Below are positions 9,106 to 16,781 of a stretch of 64,000 bases of DNA, one piece after another. The translations under genes and the position numbers were made by a program. The DNA lies in NCBI GenBank assembly GCA_033549365.1, contig JAWSUF010000003.1:124001-188000 (forward strand). The letters are read 5' to 3'. The stretch comes from Acidobacteriota bacterium (GTDB taxonomy: Bacteria > Acidobacteriota > Aminicenantia > Aminicenantales > Saccharicenantaceae). The notes under the pieces were generated by a model. That model searched no databases, had not been told where the DNA came from, and saw only the letters and a list, made by a program, of their open reading frames with translations. Positions within the stretch are counted from its first letter, which is position 1. The number at the start of each line of letters is the position of its first letter.

Positions 9106-9675
9106 TCAGGATCCACCCGGTTCCACGGAAGTCTCCGAAAAAACCCGGGCGGTGAAGACTTCGATCCGGGCGTCCCGGGTCCAGGCATCCGGCGGCAATC
9201 CGGCTTTGAGGCAACCGTGACGGAGGAAGGTCTCGCGGTCCCAGCCGTGCTCCTCGGCGACTTGAGGAAGAAGAAGACCTTTGGCCCCTCCTCGGGAAAT
9301 GATGATGCCGTGGCGCCCCGGCTCGACGTCGTCCGATGAGTGGACGGCGCAGGGCGGGCTGAGAACGGAGATTTCTATCGTCGTATTGGAAAGCTCATCC
9401 GGCGTCAGAGGTGCGAAGCGGCCGTCCCGGCTGGCGGCCGCGACGGCCATTTCAACCACGGCCTCGTTCAAAGGCTTGACGGGCAGGGGATAGCCGATGC
9501 ATCCGCGAAGCTTGCCCGCCGTCTTCAAGCTGACGAAAACTCCCCGAGCCGCCCCGAGGTCCGGGCGGAGAGGGGATTCGTCGAGCATTTCGCCCGTCTC
9601 AAGGTAATGCTTGATGGCCCGGCGGGCCAGACTGAGCAAATGAACGTCGTCTCCGGGTTTCAGGATATCGGTCAT
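9106..9675 (-). CDS. amrA: AMMECR1-domain protein (AmmeMemoRadiSam system protein A)
   Basis: AMMECR1 family protein of 189 residues, conserved from archaea to man, without a settled biochemical role. The diagnostic blocks are GVFVSLKTAGKLRGCIGYPL near residue 50 and AAASRDGRFAPLTPDELSNT near residue 85. In many bacteria it is encoded with a Memo-family dioxygenase-like protein and a radical SAM enzyme. Neither partner is visible within this window. It follows the next gene with a one-base gap, so the two are certainly co-transcribed. Confidence 0.88.
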   Translation of the reverse strand: MTDILKPGDDVHLLSLARRAIKHYLETGEMLDESPLRPDLGAARGVFVSLKTAGKLRGCIGYPLPVKPLNEAVVEMAVAAASRDGRFAPLTPDELSNTTIEISVLSPPCAVHSSDDVEPGRHGIIISRGGAKGLLLPQVAEEHGWDRETFLRHGCLKAGLPPDAWTRDARIEVFTARVFSETSVEPGGS

Positions 9676-9676
9676 G

Positions 9677-10075
9677 TCAGAAATCCGCCGGGGGTCCGGC
9701 CAACGGGATGGCGGTCAGGCGGAAACGTCCCGTGAACTCCACGTTGAAAGCCCGGATGGGACGCCGGGTGCGCGAGCCGGATCGAATTTCCAGAACGAGT
9801 CGTTCGGTGCAGGCCGGGGCCAGAAAGCGTTTTTTATCCTTATCGGCGGGGTTGAACAGGAAGAACCCCAGGATGCGGCCGTCAAAAACCGTCTCAATAT
9901 CTTGAAGCCGGGACAAGAGCCCGGCTGAAGACGATCCGGCCGGAAGAATGCTCTCGACAATCCGCCGTCCCCCCCGGATATGTCCGATGAGATAGCCTTT
10001 CATCTTCCGACCGCCTGAGGTCAGGGCGAGAGCTTTGAGGTGGTGGGCGGCTTCCGGCGCCAGCCAAGCATCCAT
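9677..10075 (-). CDS. Small conserved-looking protein, unknown function
   Basis: Unrecognised 132-residue soluble protein. The pattern GYLIGHIRGGRRIVESILP followed by ILGFFLFNPADKDKKRFL faintly recalls the JAB/MPN fold, but the metal-binding His-x-His and Asp are absent, so it would be an inactive relative at best. An upstream TTG frame start at 10093 would overlap the TATAAT box. The ATG at 10075, 6 bases after that box, is preferred. It is paired with the AMMECR1 gene (one-base gap), and a shared role is likely. Confidence 0.6.
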   Translation of the reverse strand: MDAWLAPEAAHHLKALALTSGGRKMKGYLIGHIRGGRRIVESILPAGSSSAGLLSRLQDIETVFDGRILGFFLFNPADKDKKRFLAPACTERLVLEIRSGSRTRRPIRAFNVEFTGRFRLTAIPLAGPPADF

Positions 10076-10081
10076 GACCGT

Positions 10082-10110
10082 ATTATAATCCAACCCGCCG
10101 GGCCCGACAA
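10082..10110 (-). promoter_or_regulatory. Leaderless-type promoter of the AMMECR1 pair
   Basis: On the minus strand TTGTCG (10110-10105) and TATAAT (10087-10082) are separated by 17 bases. The ATG at 10075 follows the -10 box after 6 bases, and no Shine-Dalgarno sequence is present. Confidence 0.65.
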
Positions 10111-10124
10111 CCCGATCGCACTCC

Positions 10125-10153
10125 TTGTCTTTTTAAAAGGGACCTCCTATAAT
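10125..10153 (+). promoter_or_regulatory. Leaderless-type promoter of the methyltransferase gene
   Basis: TTGTCT at 10125-10130 and TATAAT at 10148-10153 have 17-base spacing. The ATG at 10161 begins 7 bases after the -10 box, exactly where transcription should start. It lies back-to-back with the minus-strand promoter at 10082-10110. Confidence 0.68.
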
Positions 10154-10160
10154 CCGGAGA

Positions 10161-10997
10161 ATGACGGAAACGCCCTGGCAGCTCAAAGTTCTGAAAAAAT
10201 CGCTGAAAAAAAAGGAAAAAATCCGGATCCTGGACCGGATCCTGTCTGAGAATCCCGGCCGCACCGCGCTCGATCTGGGGTGCGCCCAGGGCACATTGAG
10301 TTTTTTCCTTCGCCGGAAGGGCGGGTTCTGGGTCAGCACCGATCAGGATTTCGTCAATCTCGAAACATCCCTGCCCCTTCTCGGTGATAACCTCGTTCAG
10401 ATGCCTCCGGATGTCCTGCCTTTCCGGACGGAGTGTTTTGATGAAGCGGCCTGTCTGGATTATCTGGAACACGTCGAAAATGACGAGGCCTGCCTGGCCG
10501 AAATCGCCCGTGTTCTCAATCCGGGGGGAGAATTGATTCTGATCACGCCGCGCACGGGGAAATACGTTCTCATCCACAAATTGAGAGCGGCTTTGGGTTT
10601 GACCCTGGATTATTTCGGCCACAAGAGGGAAGGATATGTTCCCGAGGAGCTCGATCAAAAGCTTCTTCGGGCCGGACTGCGGCCTTTCCATCGGACATCC
10701 TACTCCAAGTTTTTTTCCGAATTTTTTGAACTTCTTCTGAATTTTGTCTACATCCGGTTTTTTTCAAAGGCGCCGGCGGCCGGACGCCGCGACGGCCGCA
10801 TCAAGCCGTCCACGAAAGAGGAATATGCCGCGCAAGCCGGGAATCTCCGGGCCTATGCCGCGGCCTATCCTTTCCTCTGGCTGTTTTGCCGGATGGATCA
10901 TCTTCTCTTTTTTCACAAAGGGAATGCCCTGGTTGTCCGGGCAAGAAAGACGGATCCGGCCGGCCTTGACAGCCCGGCGGAGGGAAGATTATCATAA
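10161..10997 (+). CDS. Class I SAM-dependent methyltransferase
   Basis: Soluble methyltransferase of 278 residues. The SAM-binding motif I is TALDLGCAQGTLSFFL. The acidic residue ending strand 2 is in VSTDQD, motif II/post II lies around DEAACLDYLEHVEND, and motif III is VLNPGGELILITPRTG. The C-terminal third (LLLNFVYIRFFSK and a later hydrophobic stretch) could associate with membrane. The substrate is unknown. It heads a unit followed by the MBL hydrolase and xerD. Confidence 0.8.
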   Translation: MTETPWQLKVLKKSLKKKEKIRILDRILSENPGRTALDLGCAQGTLSFFLRRKGGFWVSTDQDFVNLETSLPLLGDNLVQMPPDVLPFRTECFDEAACLDYLEHVENDEACLAEIARVLNPGGELILITPRTGKYVLIHKLRAALGLTLDYFGHKREGYVPEELDQKLLRAGLRPFHRTSYSKFFSEFFELLLNFVYIRFFSKAPAAGRRDGRIKPSTKEEYAAQAGNLRAYAAAYPFLWLFCRMDHLLFFHKGNALVVRARKTDPAGLDSPAEGRLS

Positions 10998-11012
10998 TGG
11001 CCGGGGCCAACC

Positions 11013-11633
11013 ATGAATTATGAAACCGTCGTTGTCGGAGCGCTCGAAACAAATTGCTACCTGATGTTTTGTGATGAAACCCGGGAATGTGCCGTCATCG
11101 ATCCCGGAGCCGAACCCGAAAAGATCTTGTTTGCGCTGTCCTCCATGGATTTGAAGCCCGTTGTGATGCTCAACACGCACGGCCATGTGGATCATATCGG
11201 CGCCAATGCCGATATCAAGGAGAAGTATGGCATCCCTCTGGGGCTCCATTCCGCCGATCTCCTCATCTTCGAAGCCGGCCCCGGCATGGAGTTGGGCCTG
11301 ATTCTGTCCGCCCGGCCCTCCCCGGCTCCCGATCGATTTCTTGAGGCCGGAGACACGATTGAAGTCGGGCGCAAAAAGCTCCGCGTCATCCATACCCCGG
11401 GGCATTCGCCGGGGAGCGTGAGTTTCCTGGGTGACGGAATTTTATTTTCCGGAGACACCCTGTTTTCCGGCGGCGTCGGCCGGACCGATCTCCCCGGGGG
11501 ATCCCAGAGGGTTCTGGAATCGTCCATCCGGGAAAAAATATTCACCCTGCCGGATGACACGGTTGTCCTGCCCGGTCACGGTCCCAAGACCACGGTGGTC
11601 GAAGAGCGGGAATCGAACCCCTTCCTTCTATGA
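11013..11633 (+). CDS. Metallo-beta-lactamase fold hydrolase (glyoxalase II-like)
   Basis: Soluble binuclear metal hydrolase of 206 residues in the glyoxalase II / small thioester hydrolase group. All metal ligands are seen: THGHVDH (motif 2), HTPGHSPG (motif 3), FSGDTLF (bridging Asp) and LPGHGP (last His). It lacks the C-terminal substrate domain of true glyoxalase II, so the substrate is open. A weak -10-like CATAAT lies at 10993-10998, but it may be transcribed with the methyltransferase gene 15 bases upstream. Its stop overlaps the xerD start by 4 bases. Confidence 0.86.
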   Translation: MNYETVVVGALETNCYLMFCDETRECAVIDPGAEPEKILFALSSMDLKPVVMLNTHGHVDHIGANADIKEKYGIPLGLHSADLLIFEAGPGMELGLILSARPSPAPDRFLEAGDTIEVGRKKLRVIHTPGHSPGSVSFLGDGILFSGDTLFSGGVGRTDLPGGSQRVLESSIREKIFTLPDDTVVLPGHGPKTTVVEERESNPFLL

Positions 11634-12532
11634 TGCGCGGATCCTCCTCCGCCGGGAGCGTTCTCTCCGAATTTCTGGATTACCTGGCCGTCGAAAGAGG
11701 TCTGTCCCGAAACACCCTTCTGGCCTACGGCCGGGATATTGAGCAACTCCTGGTTTTTCTCAGCCGCGAAAAAACACCATGGATCGGGGCGACCGAAGAG
11801 CTTCTGGCTCGATTTGTCCGCAGCCGGAGCCGCGCCGGAGCGTCGGCCCGGTCACTGGCCCGCCAGGTTTCGGCCGTCCGGGCTTTCTATAAGTACGGAT
11901 TAATGGAAGGCCGCATTTCGGAAAATCCGGCGGCTTCTCTGGAAACGCCCGCGGCCTGGATGCCGTTGCCCAAAGTTCTGTCCTTTCGCGATGTCGAGTC
12001 CCTGATTTCCAAGGCGGACGGAACGGATCCGCTGTCGATCCGCGACCGGGCCATGCTGGAAACCCTCTATGCCTCAGGATTGCGGGTTTCAGAACTTGTC
12101 TCGCTGAAAATGGGCGACATCAATCTCCGGGAAGGATTCCTCATCTGCCGGGGAAAAGGGGGGAAAGAGCGCATTGTCCCGGTCGGGGCCTCCGCCCGAA
12201 CCGCCGTGGATCGCTATATCCTGGAGGCGCGTCCGCTTCTGGAAAAGCGATCGACGGATGTCCTGTTTCTCACGCGCCGCGGCCGGGCGTTCACGCGGCA
12301 GGGCGTCTGGAAGATCTTCCGGCGCTACGCCCGGGAATCCGGACTTCCGGACAAAACCAGTCCGCATGTCCTCAGGCATTCCTTCGCCACCCATCTTCTG
12401 GAAAGAGGAGCCGACTTGCGATCCGTCCAGATCATGCTGGGGCACAGCCAGATCACGACGACTCAAATTTATACGCATGTTTCGAGGGAGAGGTTGCGGG
12501 TTATCTACAACAAGTTCCACCCCCGCGCCTAG
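11630..12532 (+). CDS. xerD: Site-specific tyrosine recombinase XerD-like
   Basis: Tyrosine recombinase of 300 residues that resolves chromosome dimers at dif sites with a partner Xer protein. It has an N-terminal SAM-like DNA-binding domain (FLDYLAVERGLSRNTLLAYG) and a C-terminal catalytic domain. Catalytic residues are visible: Arg in ASGLRVSELVSLKMGDI, Lys in CRGKGGKERIVPVG, HVLRHSFATHLLERG (His-x2-Arg), LGHSQITTTQIYTH with the second His and the nucleophilic Tyr. Normal length and context argue for a housekeeping Xer protein rather than a phage integrase. XerC versus XerD cannot be settled by eye. Its stop codon overlaps the first base pairs of a palindromic repeat. Confidence 0.9.
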   Translation: MMRGSSSAGSVLSEFLDYLAVERGLSRNTLLAYGRDIEQLLVFLSREKTPWIGATEELLARFVRSRSRAGASARSLARQVSAVRAFYKYGLMEGRISENPAASLETPAAWMPLPKVLSFRDVESLISKADGTDPLSIRDRAMLETLYASGLRVSELVSLKMGDINLREGFLICRGKGGKERIVPVGASARTAVDRYILEARPLLEKRSTDVLFLTRRGRAFTRQGVWKIFRRYARESGLPDKTSPHVLRHSFATHLLERGADLRSVQIMLGHSQITTTQIYTHVSRERLRVIYNKFHPRA

Positions 12533-12715
12533 CATGATCCATTCATCATAATGCCGGACTGGCTTTCTTTTTCTATTATCCGGCATTATGACCCTCCGGG
12601 CGAGGCGATCCGGCCGTATCTGCTGCGTTGCGCAGGGTTCGCAGTACCTAAGAGTACAGCTTCACCCTCCGCGCCTTGCATCTACAACCGTCTCGACTCG
12701 TGAATGAATCATGCT
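12531..12715. repeat. Palindromic repeat, subfamily B, complete copy
   Basis: A 185-bp non-coding element bounded by a 15-bp inverted repeat with one mismatch (AGCATGATCCATTCA on the left, TGAATGAATCATGCT on the right). Near its left end is a perfect 13-bp stem (12547-12559 with 12580-12592) with a 20-base loop rich in T. Its internal layout parallels subfamily A (GGCATT-like stem, then CCCTC-GGGCGAG, then CTCGACTCG), so the two are related. The left end lies inside the xerD stop codon. It joins directly to the A copy that follows. Confidence 0.75.
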
Positions 12716-13139
12716 CCGGGGCTGTGCGTGAAAATGCCCGAATTTGCTCTTTTTCCAATCGGGCATTTTCACCCTCAGGGCGAGCCGATCTCACCATTCC
12801 GACATCGTTGCAGCCTGTTCGACGTAGCTGAACTACGCCTTCACAAGCTGCTTCCTCGCCGAAACGGCAATCTCGACTCGCGCACAGCCCCTCCTACTGA
12901 AGGAATCCGGCATTATGACCCTCCGGGCGAGGCGATCCGGCCGTATCTGCTGCGTTGCGCAGGGTTCGCAGTACCTAAGAGTACAGCTTCACCCTCCGCG
13001 CCTTGCATCTACAACCGTCTCGACTCGTGAATGAATCATGCTCCGGGGCTGTGCGTGAAAATGCCCGAATTTGCTCTTTTTCCAATCGGGCATTTTCACC
13101 CTCAGGGCGAGCCGATCTCACCATTCCGACATCGTTGCA
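12579..13139. repeat. Two near-perfect direct copies of a 234-bp unit
   Basis: Bases 12579-12812 recur at 12905-13139 with only a one-base indel (a run of two G at 12599-12600 is three G in the second copy). Each unit contains the right part of subfamily B followed by the left part of subfamily A. The near identity shows recent duplication or gene conversion. Short ORFs inside the two copies encode the same peptides and are not genes. Confidence 0.85.
12718..12891. repeat. Palindromic repeat, subfamily A, short complete copy
   Basis: A 174-bp element with perfect 11-bp terminal inverted repeats (GGGGCTGTGCG at 12718-12728, CGCACAGCCCC at 12881-12891). Next to the left end is a perfect 13-bp stem (TGAAAATGCCCGA 12729-12741 with 12759-12771), and the right half can fold into smaller stems (GCAGC with GCTGC, CGTAG with CTACG). 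Size, terminal repeats and hairpins resemble MITE- or REP-like elements. No protein is encoded. Confidence 0.8.
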
Positions 13140-13467
13140 CCTTTATGTTTCTTGCGAGGAGGCATCCGCGGGGCCGGTCGGGAACGGCTGCAGCGACCAT
13201 GGGCGGGTTTAGCCTTCCCTCGCCGTTCCGGACGGAAACCCGGATTTTGGGCGCCGAGGATGTCTGAGCTTGAACAATCTTGGGGGTAGGCTCGGAATGT
13301 GAGGAACGTTCCGCAGAGTAACAATCCGCCGTGCGAGTTCCGCAGGCGCCGAACGGAACGGTGAGGGAACGGCGTTAAAAACCCGAGCGGAAGCCAGGCC
13401 GTTTTCGAACGGCCCCATACGGAAGCCGACGAAGCATGTACGGCAATCTCGACTCGCGCACAGCCCC
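13045..13467. repeat. Palindromic repeat, subfamily A, long copy with 300-bp core
   Basis: This copy has the same 11-bp terminal inverted repeats (13045-13055 and 13457-13467) and the same left hairpin as the short A copy. The internal 53 bp of the short copy is replaced here by about 301 bp (13140-13440) of unrelated, non-repetitive, GC-rich sequence. The core has several small inverted repeats (for example GGCCGTTTTCGAACGGCC near 13400) and no convincing gene. It may be the parent form, or a short copy that received an insertion. Confidence 0.7.
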
Positions 13468-13531
13468 TCCTACTGAAGGAATCCGGAATCATGATGAATG
13501 AATCATGCTCCGGGGCTGTGCGTGAAAATGC
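13454..13531. repeat. Third, truncated repeat junction
   Basis: Bases 13454-13486 repeat 12878-12910 (end of A into start of B), and 13496-13531 repeat 12702-12736 (end of B into start of A). The middle of the B unit has been deleted. The fragment stops 6 bases from the stop codon of the minus-strand gene at 13537. Together with the copies above it fills the whole 1-kb gap between two convergent genes. Confidence 0.75.
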
Positions 13532-13536
13532 AGGCT

Positions 13537-14214
13537 TCAGCGAAGATGAGCGATGGTGACGGTCACCTCGGCTTCGTGCCGGGAAAAGAACTCCACGGTG
13601 CGATCCCGCAGGGGCAGCCAGTCATGCCTCTGCCATGTCCAGGCGAAGGATTTCTTTTTGTCGGGAGCTTTCAAGTCTCTGTTCCGCAGAAAGATCCGGT
13701 TCGAACCCTCGACAATCGCTGCGTCATAGGCGGCTTTGGGCAACCGGTTGGAATCCGCGCGGGATGACGGCAGCGGGAGCGCGAAGGACACGTCCGCGGC
13801 ATGGAGAGGGACCTCGAATCCGTGGACGGACAGGCGAATGTCGACAATGTCGCGATCCCGGAGAATATAGCTGATGTTCAGAGCGGGTCTTTCCGGAATG
13901 TCGTTTTCCGTTAGATAGGACGGCGTGGGATTTTCTGATGCCTGTTCCCGGATGGTCCAATCCAGAACCTCGGATTGCGCATGGATGAGAAGAAAATCGC
14001 CGTCATCGTCCTCGAGAAAGCCGCTCCAGGACAGAACCCCGGAAAAATCGCCGTGGACGGCGGCCGGACCCAATCGAACGGTATACCGGCCTTGCATCTC
14101 AACCTGAATGTCGATCTTCCAACGGCCGCCGGATGCCGAAATGAAATTCGGGGAGAGGACCGCCAGAATCGCCGCCGCCGAGGCGGAAACTTTCAAGGCC
14201 GTTTTACGTATCAT
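13537..14214 (-). CDS. Exported protein of unknown function
   Basis: Unrecognised 225-residue protein with a probable signal peptide (residues 1-28, MIRKTALKVSASAAAILAVL then a small-residue cleavage region). The rest has no membrane segment and a mixed beta composition (WKIDIQVEMQGRYTVRLGPA, VDIRLSVHGFEVPLHAADVS). It is likely periplasmic or outer-membrane associated. It is transcribed divergently from the TolC operon and converges on the repeat array. No Shine-Dalgarno sequence is seen; the ATG lies 6 bases after a -10 box. Confidence 0.68.
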   Translation of the reverse strand: MIRKTALKVSASAAAILAVLSPNFISASGGRWKIDIQVEMQGRYTVRLGPAAVHGDFSGVLSWSGFLEDDDGDFLLIHAQSEVLDWTIREQASENPTPSYLTENDIPERPALNISYILRDRDIVDIRLSVHGFEVPLHAADVSFALPLPSSRADSNRLPKAAYDAAIVEGSNRIFLRNRDLKAPDKKKSFAWTWQRHDWLPLRDRTVEFFSRHEAEVTVTIAHLR

Positions 14215-14220
14215 ATATCT

Positions 14221-14249
14221 ATTTTATCCTCACCCGAGGCGATTGACAA
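14221..14249 (-). promoter_or_regulatory. Leaderless-type promoter of the exported protein
   Basis: On the minus strand TTGTCA (14249-14244) and TAAAAT (14226-14221) are spaced by 17 bases, and the ATG at 14214 follows after 6 bases. A plus-strand TTGACA overlaps the same region but has no matching -10 at normal spacing. Confidence 0.6.
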
Positions 14250-14297
14250 CGGAGAAGAGAAAAGCGCCGTTTCTCGATATGATCAAGGAGCAAAACG

Positions 14298-15650
14298 ATG
14301 AGAAGAATCCATGCCGTCGGCCTGATGGCCGGGTTCGCCGTTTTTCTTGCGGCCGCCGGATCGACTGTTGCCGCCCCGGAAAAAGCCGTTCTGACACTCG
14401 ATACCTGTCTGGATCTGGCCCTGTTGCGGAATCCCCAACACCTGGCCGTCCTCGAAAGAGAAACCGCCGCCGAAATGCAGGTCCGGGAAGCGGCCGCCCG
14501 GTTTTTTCCATCCTTGAACGCCCAAGGGACGCATATCCTCGACGAAAAGCTTTTCACTCTGGAGTTCCCGTCATTCATTCCGGGAGAACCTCCGCAAAGA
14601 GTCCAGGTCCGCTTCACCAAGGATTACCAGTTCAATGTGAATTTTTCCCTTCCCCTGTTTGCCGGGGGACGGGTGGTCTCCGGCTACAAGGCCGCCTCTT
14701 TCGGTCTTGATGCCGCCAGGGAAACCGTCAGGGAGTCCCGTCACGAAACCCTTTTTCGAGTCAAACAGGCTTTCTACGGTTATCTCCTGGCCCGCGATTT
14801 TGAAGCGGTGGCCGGAGAGGCCCTGGCCCTGGCTGAAAAACACCTGGCCAATGTCCGGGCGCTTCATGAGGTGGGCATGGCTTCGCGGTTCGACCTGTTG
14901 AGAGCCGAGGTTCAGGCTTCCAATCTCAAGCCCCAGGTCATCCGGGCCCGCAACAGCCTGCAGATCGCCGATCTCGGCTTGAAAACGGTCATCGGCCTCG
15001 ATCTGGACCGGGACGTCGAATTCAGCGGAAATCTGACCTTTGCGGAACTCGATAGGGACGCCGAGGCCGCCGTTGCCGAAGCGCTGTCCCGTCGCCCGGA
15101 AATCCAGCGCCTCGCTTATCAGCATCGCATGGCCGGGGAGATGGTGAAGACCGCCCGGGCCTCCCGCCTCCCGACGTTGGCTCTCGGAGGAGCCTACAAC
15201 ATCTGGGCCGACCGATTCGACTTTTCCAAAAAGACCTGGCAGAATTTCTATTCCATCAATCTGGTGGTGAATATCCCCCTTTTCAACGGCTTGTCCTCGC
15301 ATGCCGAAGTCGGCCGTTCCCGAGCCATGCTCCGTGAGCTTGAACACCTGCGCAAAGGACTGTCCGATTTGGTTCGGTTCGAAGTGCGGCAGGCGCTGTC
15401 GAATTACTCCCAGGCGAAAGAAACTCTTCTTTCCCAGGAAATGAACGTCGAGCAGGCCCGAGAAGCCGTCCGGATCGCGGAACTGAATTATTCCGAAGGC
15501 TTGGCCACAAGCCTTGATGTGAGCACGGCCCAAGTGGCTTTGAGCCAATCTCTGACCCATCGATCCCAGGCCCTCTATGACTGTGCCGTTTCCCTGGCAC
15601 AATTGGAAAAGGCCGTGGGCGCCGGGCGCGAAGAGAAGCCCCGGAAATAA
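14298..15650 (+). CDS. TolC-family outer-membrane efflux protein
   Basis: Outer-membrane channel of a tripartite efflux pump, 450 residues. A signal peptide (about 1-24, ending VAAPEKA) is followed by the usual opening TLDTCLDLALLRNPQHLA. The two structural repeats of alpha-barrel helices are seen in the EAVAGEALALAEKHLANVRA and QAREAVRIAELNYSEGLATS regions. AAGGAG precedes the ATG. It is the first gene of an operon with the adaptor (12 bases on) and RND permease, so the pump is complete. Confidence 0.92.
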   Translation: MRRIHAVGLMAGFAVFLAAAGSTVAAPEKAVLTLDTCLDLALLRNPQHLAVLERETAAEMQVREAAARFFPSLNAQGTHILDEKLFTLEFPSFIPGEPPQRVQVRFTKDYQFNVNFSLPLFAGGRVVSGYKAASFGLDAARETVRESRHETLFRVKQAFYGYLLARDFEAVAGEALALAEKHLANVRALHEVGMASRFDLLRAEVQASNLKPQVIRARNSLQIADLGLKTVIGLDLDRDVEFSGNLTFAELDRDAEAAVAEALSRRPEIQRLAYQHRMAGEMVKTARASRLPTLALGGAYNIWADRFDFSKKTWQNFYSINLVVNIPLFNGLSSHAEVGRSRAMLRELEHLRKGLSDLVRFEVRQALSNYSQAKETLLSQEMNVEQAREAVRIAELNYSEGLATSLDVSTAQVALSQSLTHRSQALYDCAVSLAQLEKAVGAGREEKPRK

Positions 15651-15662
15651 TGGAGGATCCCC

Positions 15663-16781
15663 ATGACATCGCATAGCAAGTCCGGAATGTTCGCCGCCGC
15701 CGCAGGACTCTGTCTTCTGATTGCGGCCGGCGCCTGCCGAAAGGGAGCTGATCGCCCTGAGGATCGGGAGGAGTTTTTGGCGTCGGCGCCCGTCAAGGCC
15801 GTTCGGGCGGCCCGCGACACGATCTCCGAGCGGCTGAAATACACGGGAACCGTTGAAGCACGGAAAAGCATCACCATCACCCCCGATGTGGGCGGAAAAA
15901 TCGCGCGGATCCATGTTCAGGAGGGCGACAGGGTCTCGCGGGGTCAAATCCTGGCCGAGCTCGAAACCGAAGCCCTCCGGCTCCAGCTCAAACAGGCGGA
16001 GGCCGGAACGGCCGTCGCCGAAGCCGGATTCAACGACGCTTTGAAAAACAAGGAAAGGATGGACCGCCTGCTCAAGGAAAATGCCGTTTCCGATCAACAG
16101 CACGAAAAAGTCCATCTGGCCTATGAGGCGGCGGAGGCTCAGAGACGTCAGGCCCAGGCCGCCCTCAGCCTGGCCCGTCATGCCCTCGATATCTCCATTA
16201 TGCGTGCGCCCTTTGACGGCATCGTGGCTTCCAAAAACGCCGATGTCGGTGATGTCATCAATCCGATGATGGGAGGATACGGGGCGGCATCGGGCGTGCT
16301 GACGATCGTGGACTTTTCTCAGGTCAAAATCGTTGTCGATGTCATGCAGACCGACGTCGTGAGGCTCCGCAGAGGCCAGGCGGCCTCTCTGACGGTGAGC
16401 TTCGCGCCGGGCACATCTTTACCGGGAGAAATCTCGGTTGTCAACATGGCTGCGGATCCGATGACGAAGAAGTTCCGCGTCGAGGTCACGGTCAACAATC
16501 CCGGCTTGGTCGTTCGCCCGGGAACCTTCGGCGAGGTCTTTTTTGAAGTCACCACGCATGAGAACGCCCTGGTGGTGCCCCAGAGAGCCGTCGTGGATAA
16601 TGCCTATGTCTTCGTGATTGAGAACGGCCGGGCGGTGAAGCGAACCGTTTCTCTGGGACTCGAGAATTCCCACCGCGTCGAGATCCTTTCCGGCCTCGTC
16701 GAAGGGGAGTGGGTCATCGTGGAAGGCAATTTCGGTCTGGAGGAGGGAACGCCGGTCGTGTTTGAGGAGGGGAGGTCATGA
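15663..16781 (+). CDS. RND efflux periplasmic adaptor (membrane fusion protein)
   Basis: Links the RND permease to the TolC channel. The 372 residues begin with a lipoprotein signal (lipobox region IAAGAC, Cys about 21). They continue with the barrel-sandwich half-motif TVEARKSITITPDVGGKIAR, an alpha-hairpin (residues about 100-160), the second lipoyl half around SIMRAPFDGIVASKNADVGD, and a beta-barrel and proximal domain. Its stop overlaps the permease start (ATGA). A GGAGG precedes the ATG. Confidence 0.93.
   Translation: MTSHSKSGMFAAAAGLCLLIAAGACRKGADRPEDREEFLASAPVKAVRAARDTISERLKYTGTVEARKSITITPDVGGKIARIHVQEGDRVSRGQILAELETEALRLQLKQAEAGTAVAEAGFNDALKNKERMDRLLKENAVSDQQHEKVHLAYEAAEAQRRQAQAALSLARHALDISIMRAPFDGIVASKNADVGDVINPMMGGYGAASGVLTIVDFSQVKIVVDVMQTDVVRLRRGQAASLTVSFAPGTSLPGEISVVNMAADPMTKKFRVEVTVNNPGLVVRPGTFGEVFFEVTTHENALVVPQRAVVDNAYVFVIENGRAVKRTVSLGLENSHRVEILSGLVEGEWVIVEGNFGLEEGTPVVFEEGRS

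Noticed and set aside
9677-10075. Active JAB/MPN metalloprotease
   Set aside because: The His-x-His and Asp ligands of the JAMM motif are missing at the expected position (FFLFNPADK).
12704-13030. Small ORFs with the same N-terminus at 12704, 13031 and 13498
   Set aside because: They are translations of the repeated palindromic DNA, not a gene family; they change frame at each repeat junction.
12531-13531. CRISPR array or insertion sequence
   Set aside because: Repeats are too long, few and unevenly spaced for CRISPR, and no transposase frame exists in either orientation.
14243-14283. Plus-strand promoter TTGACA / TATGAT for the TolC operon
   Set aside because: The spacing between the boxes is about 29 bases, too long for a sigma-70 promoter.
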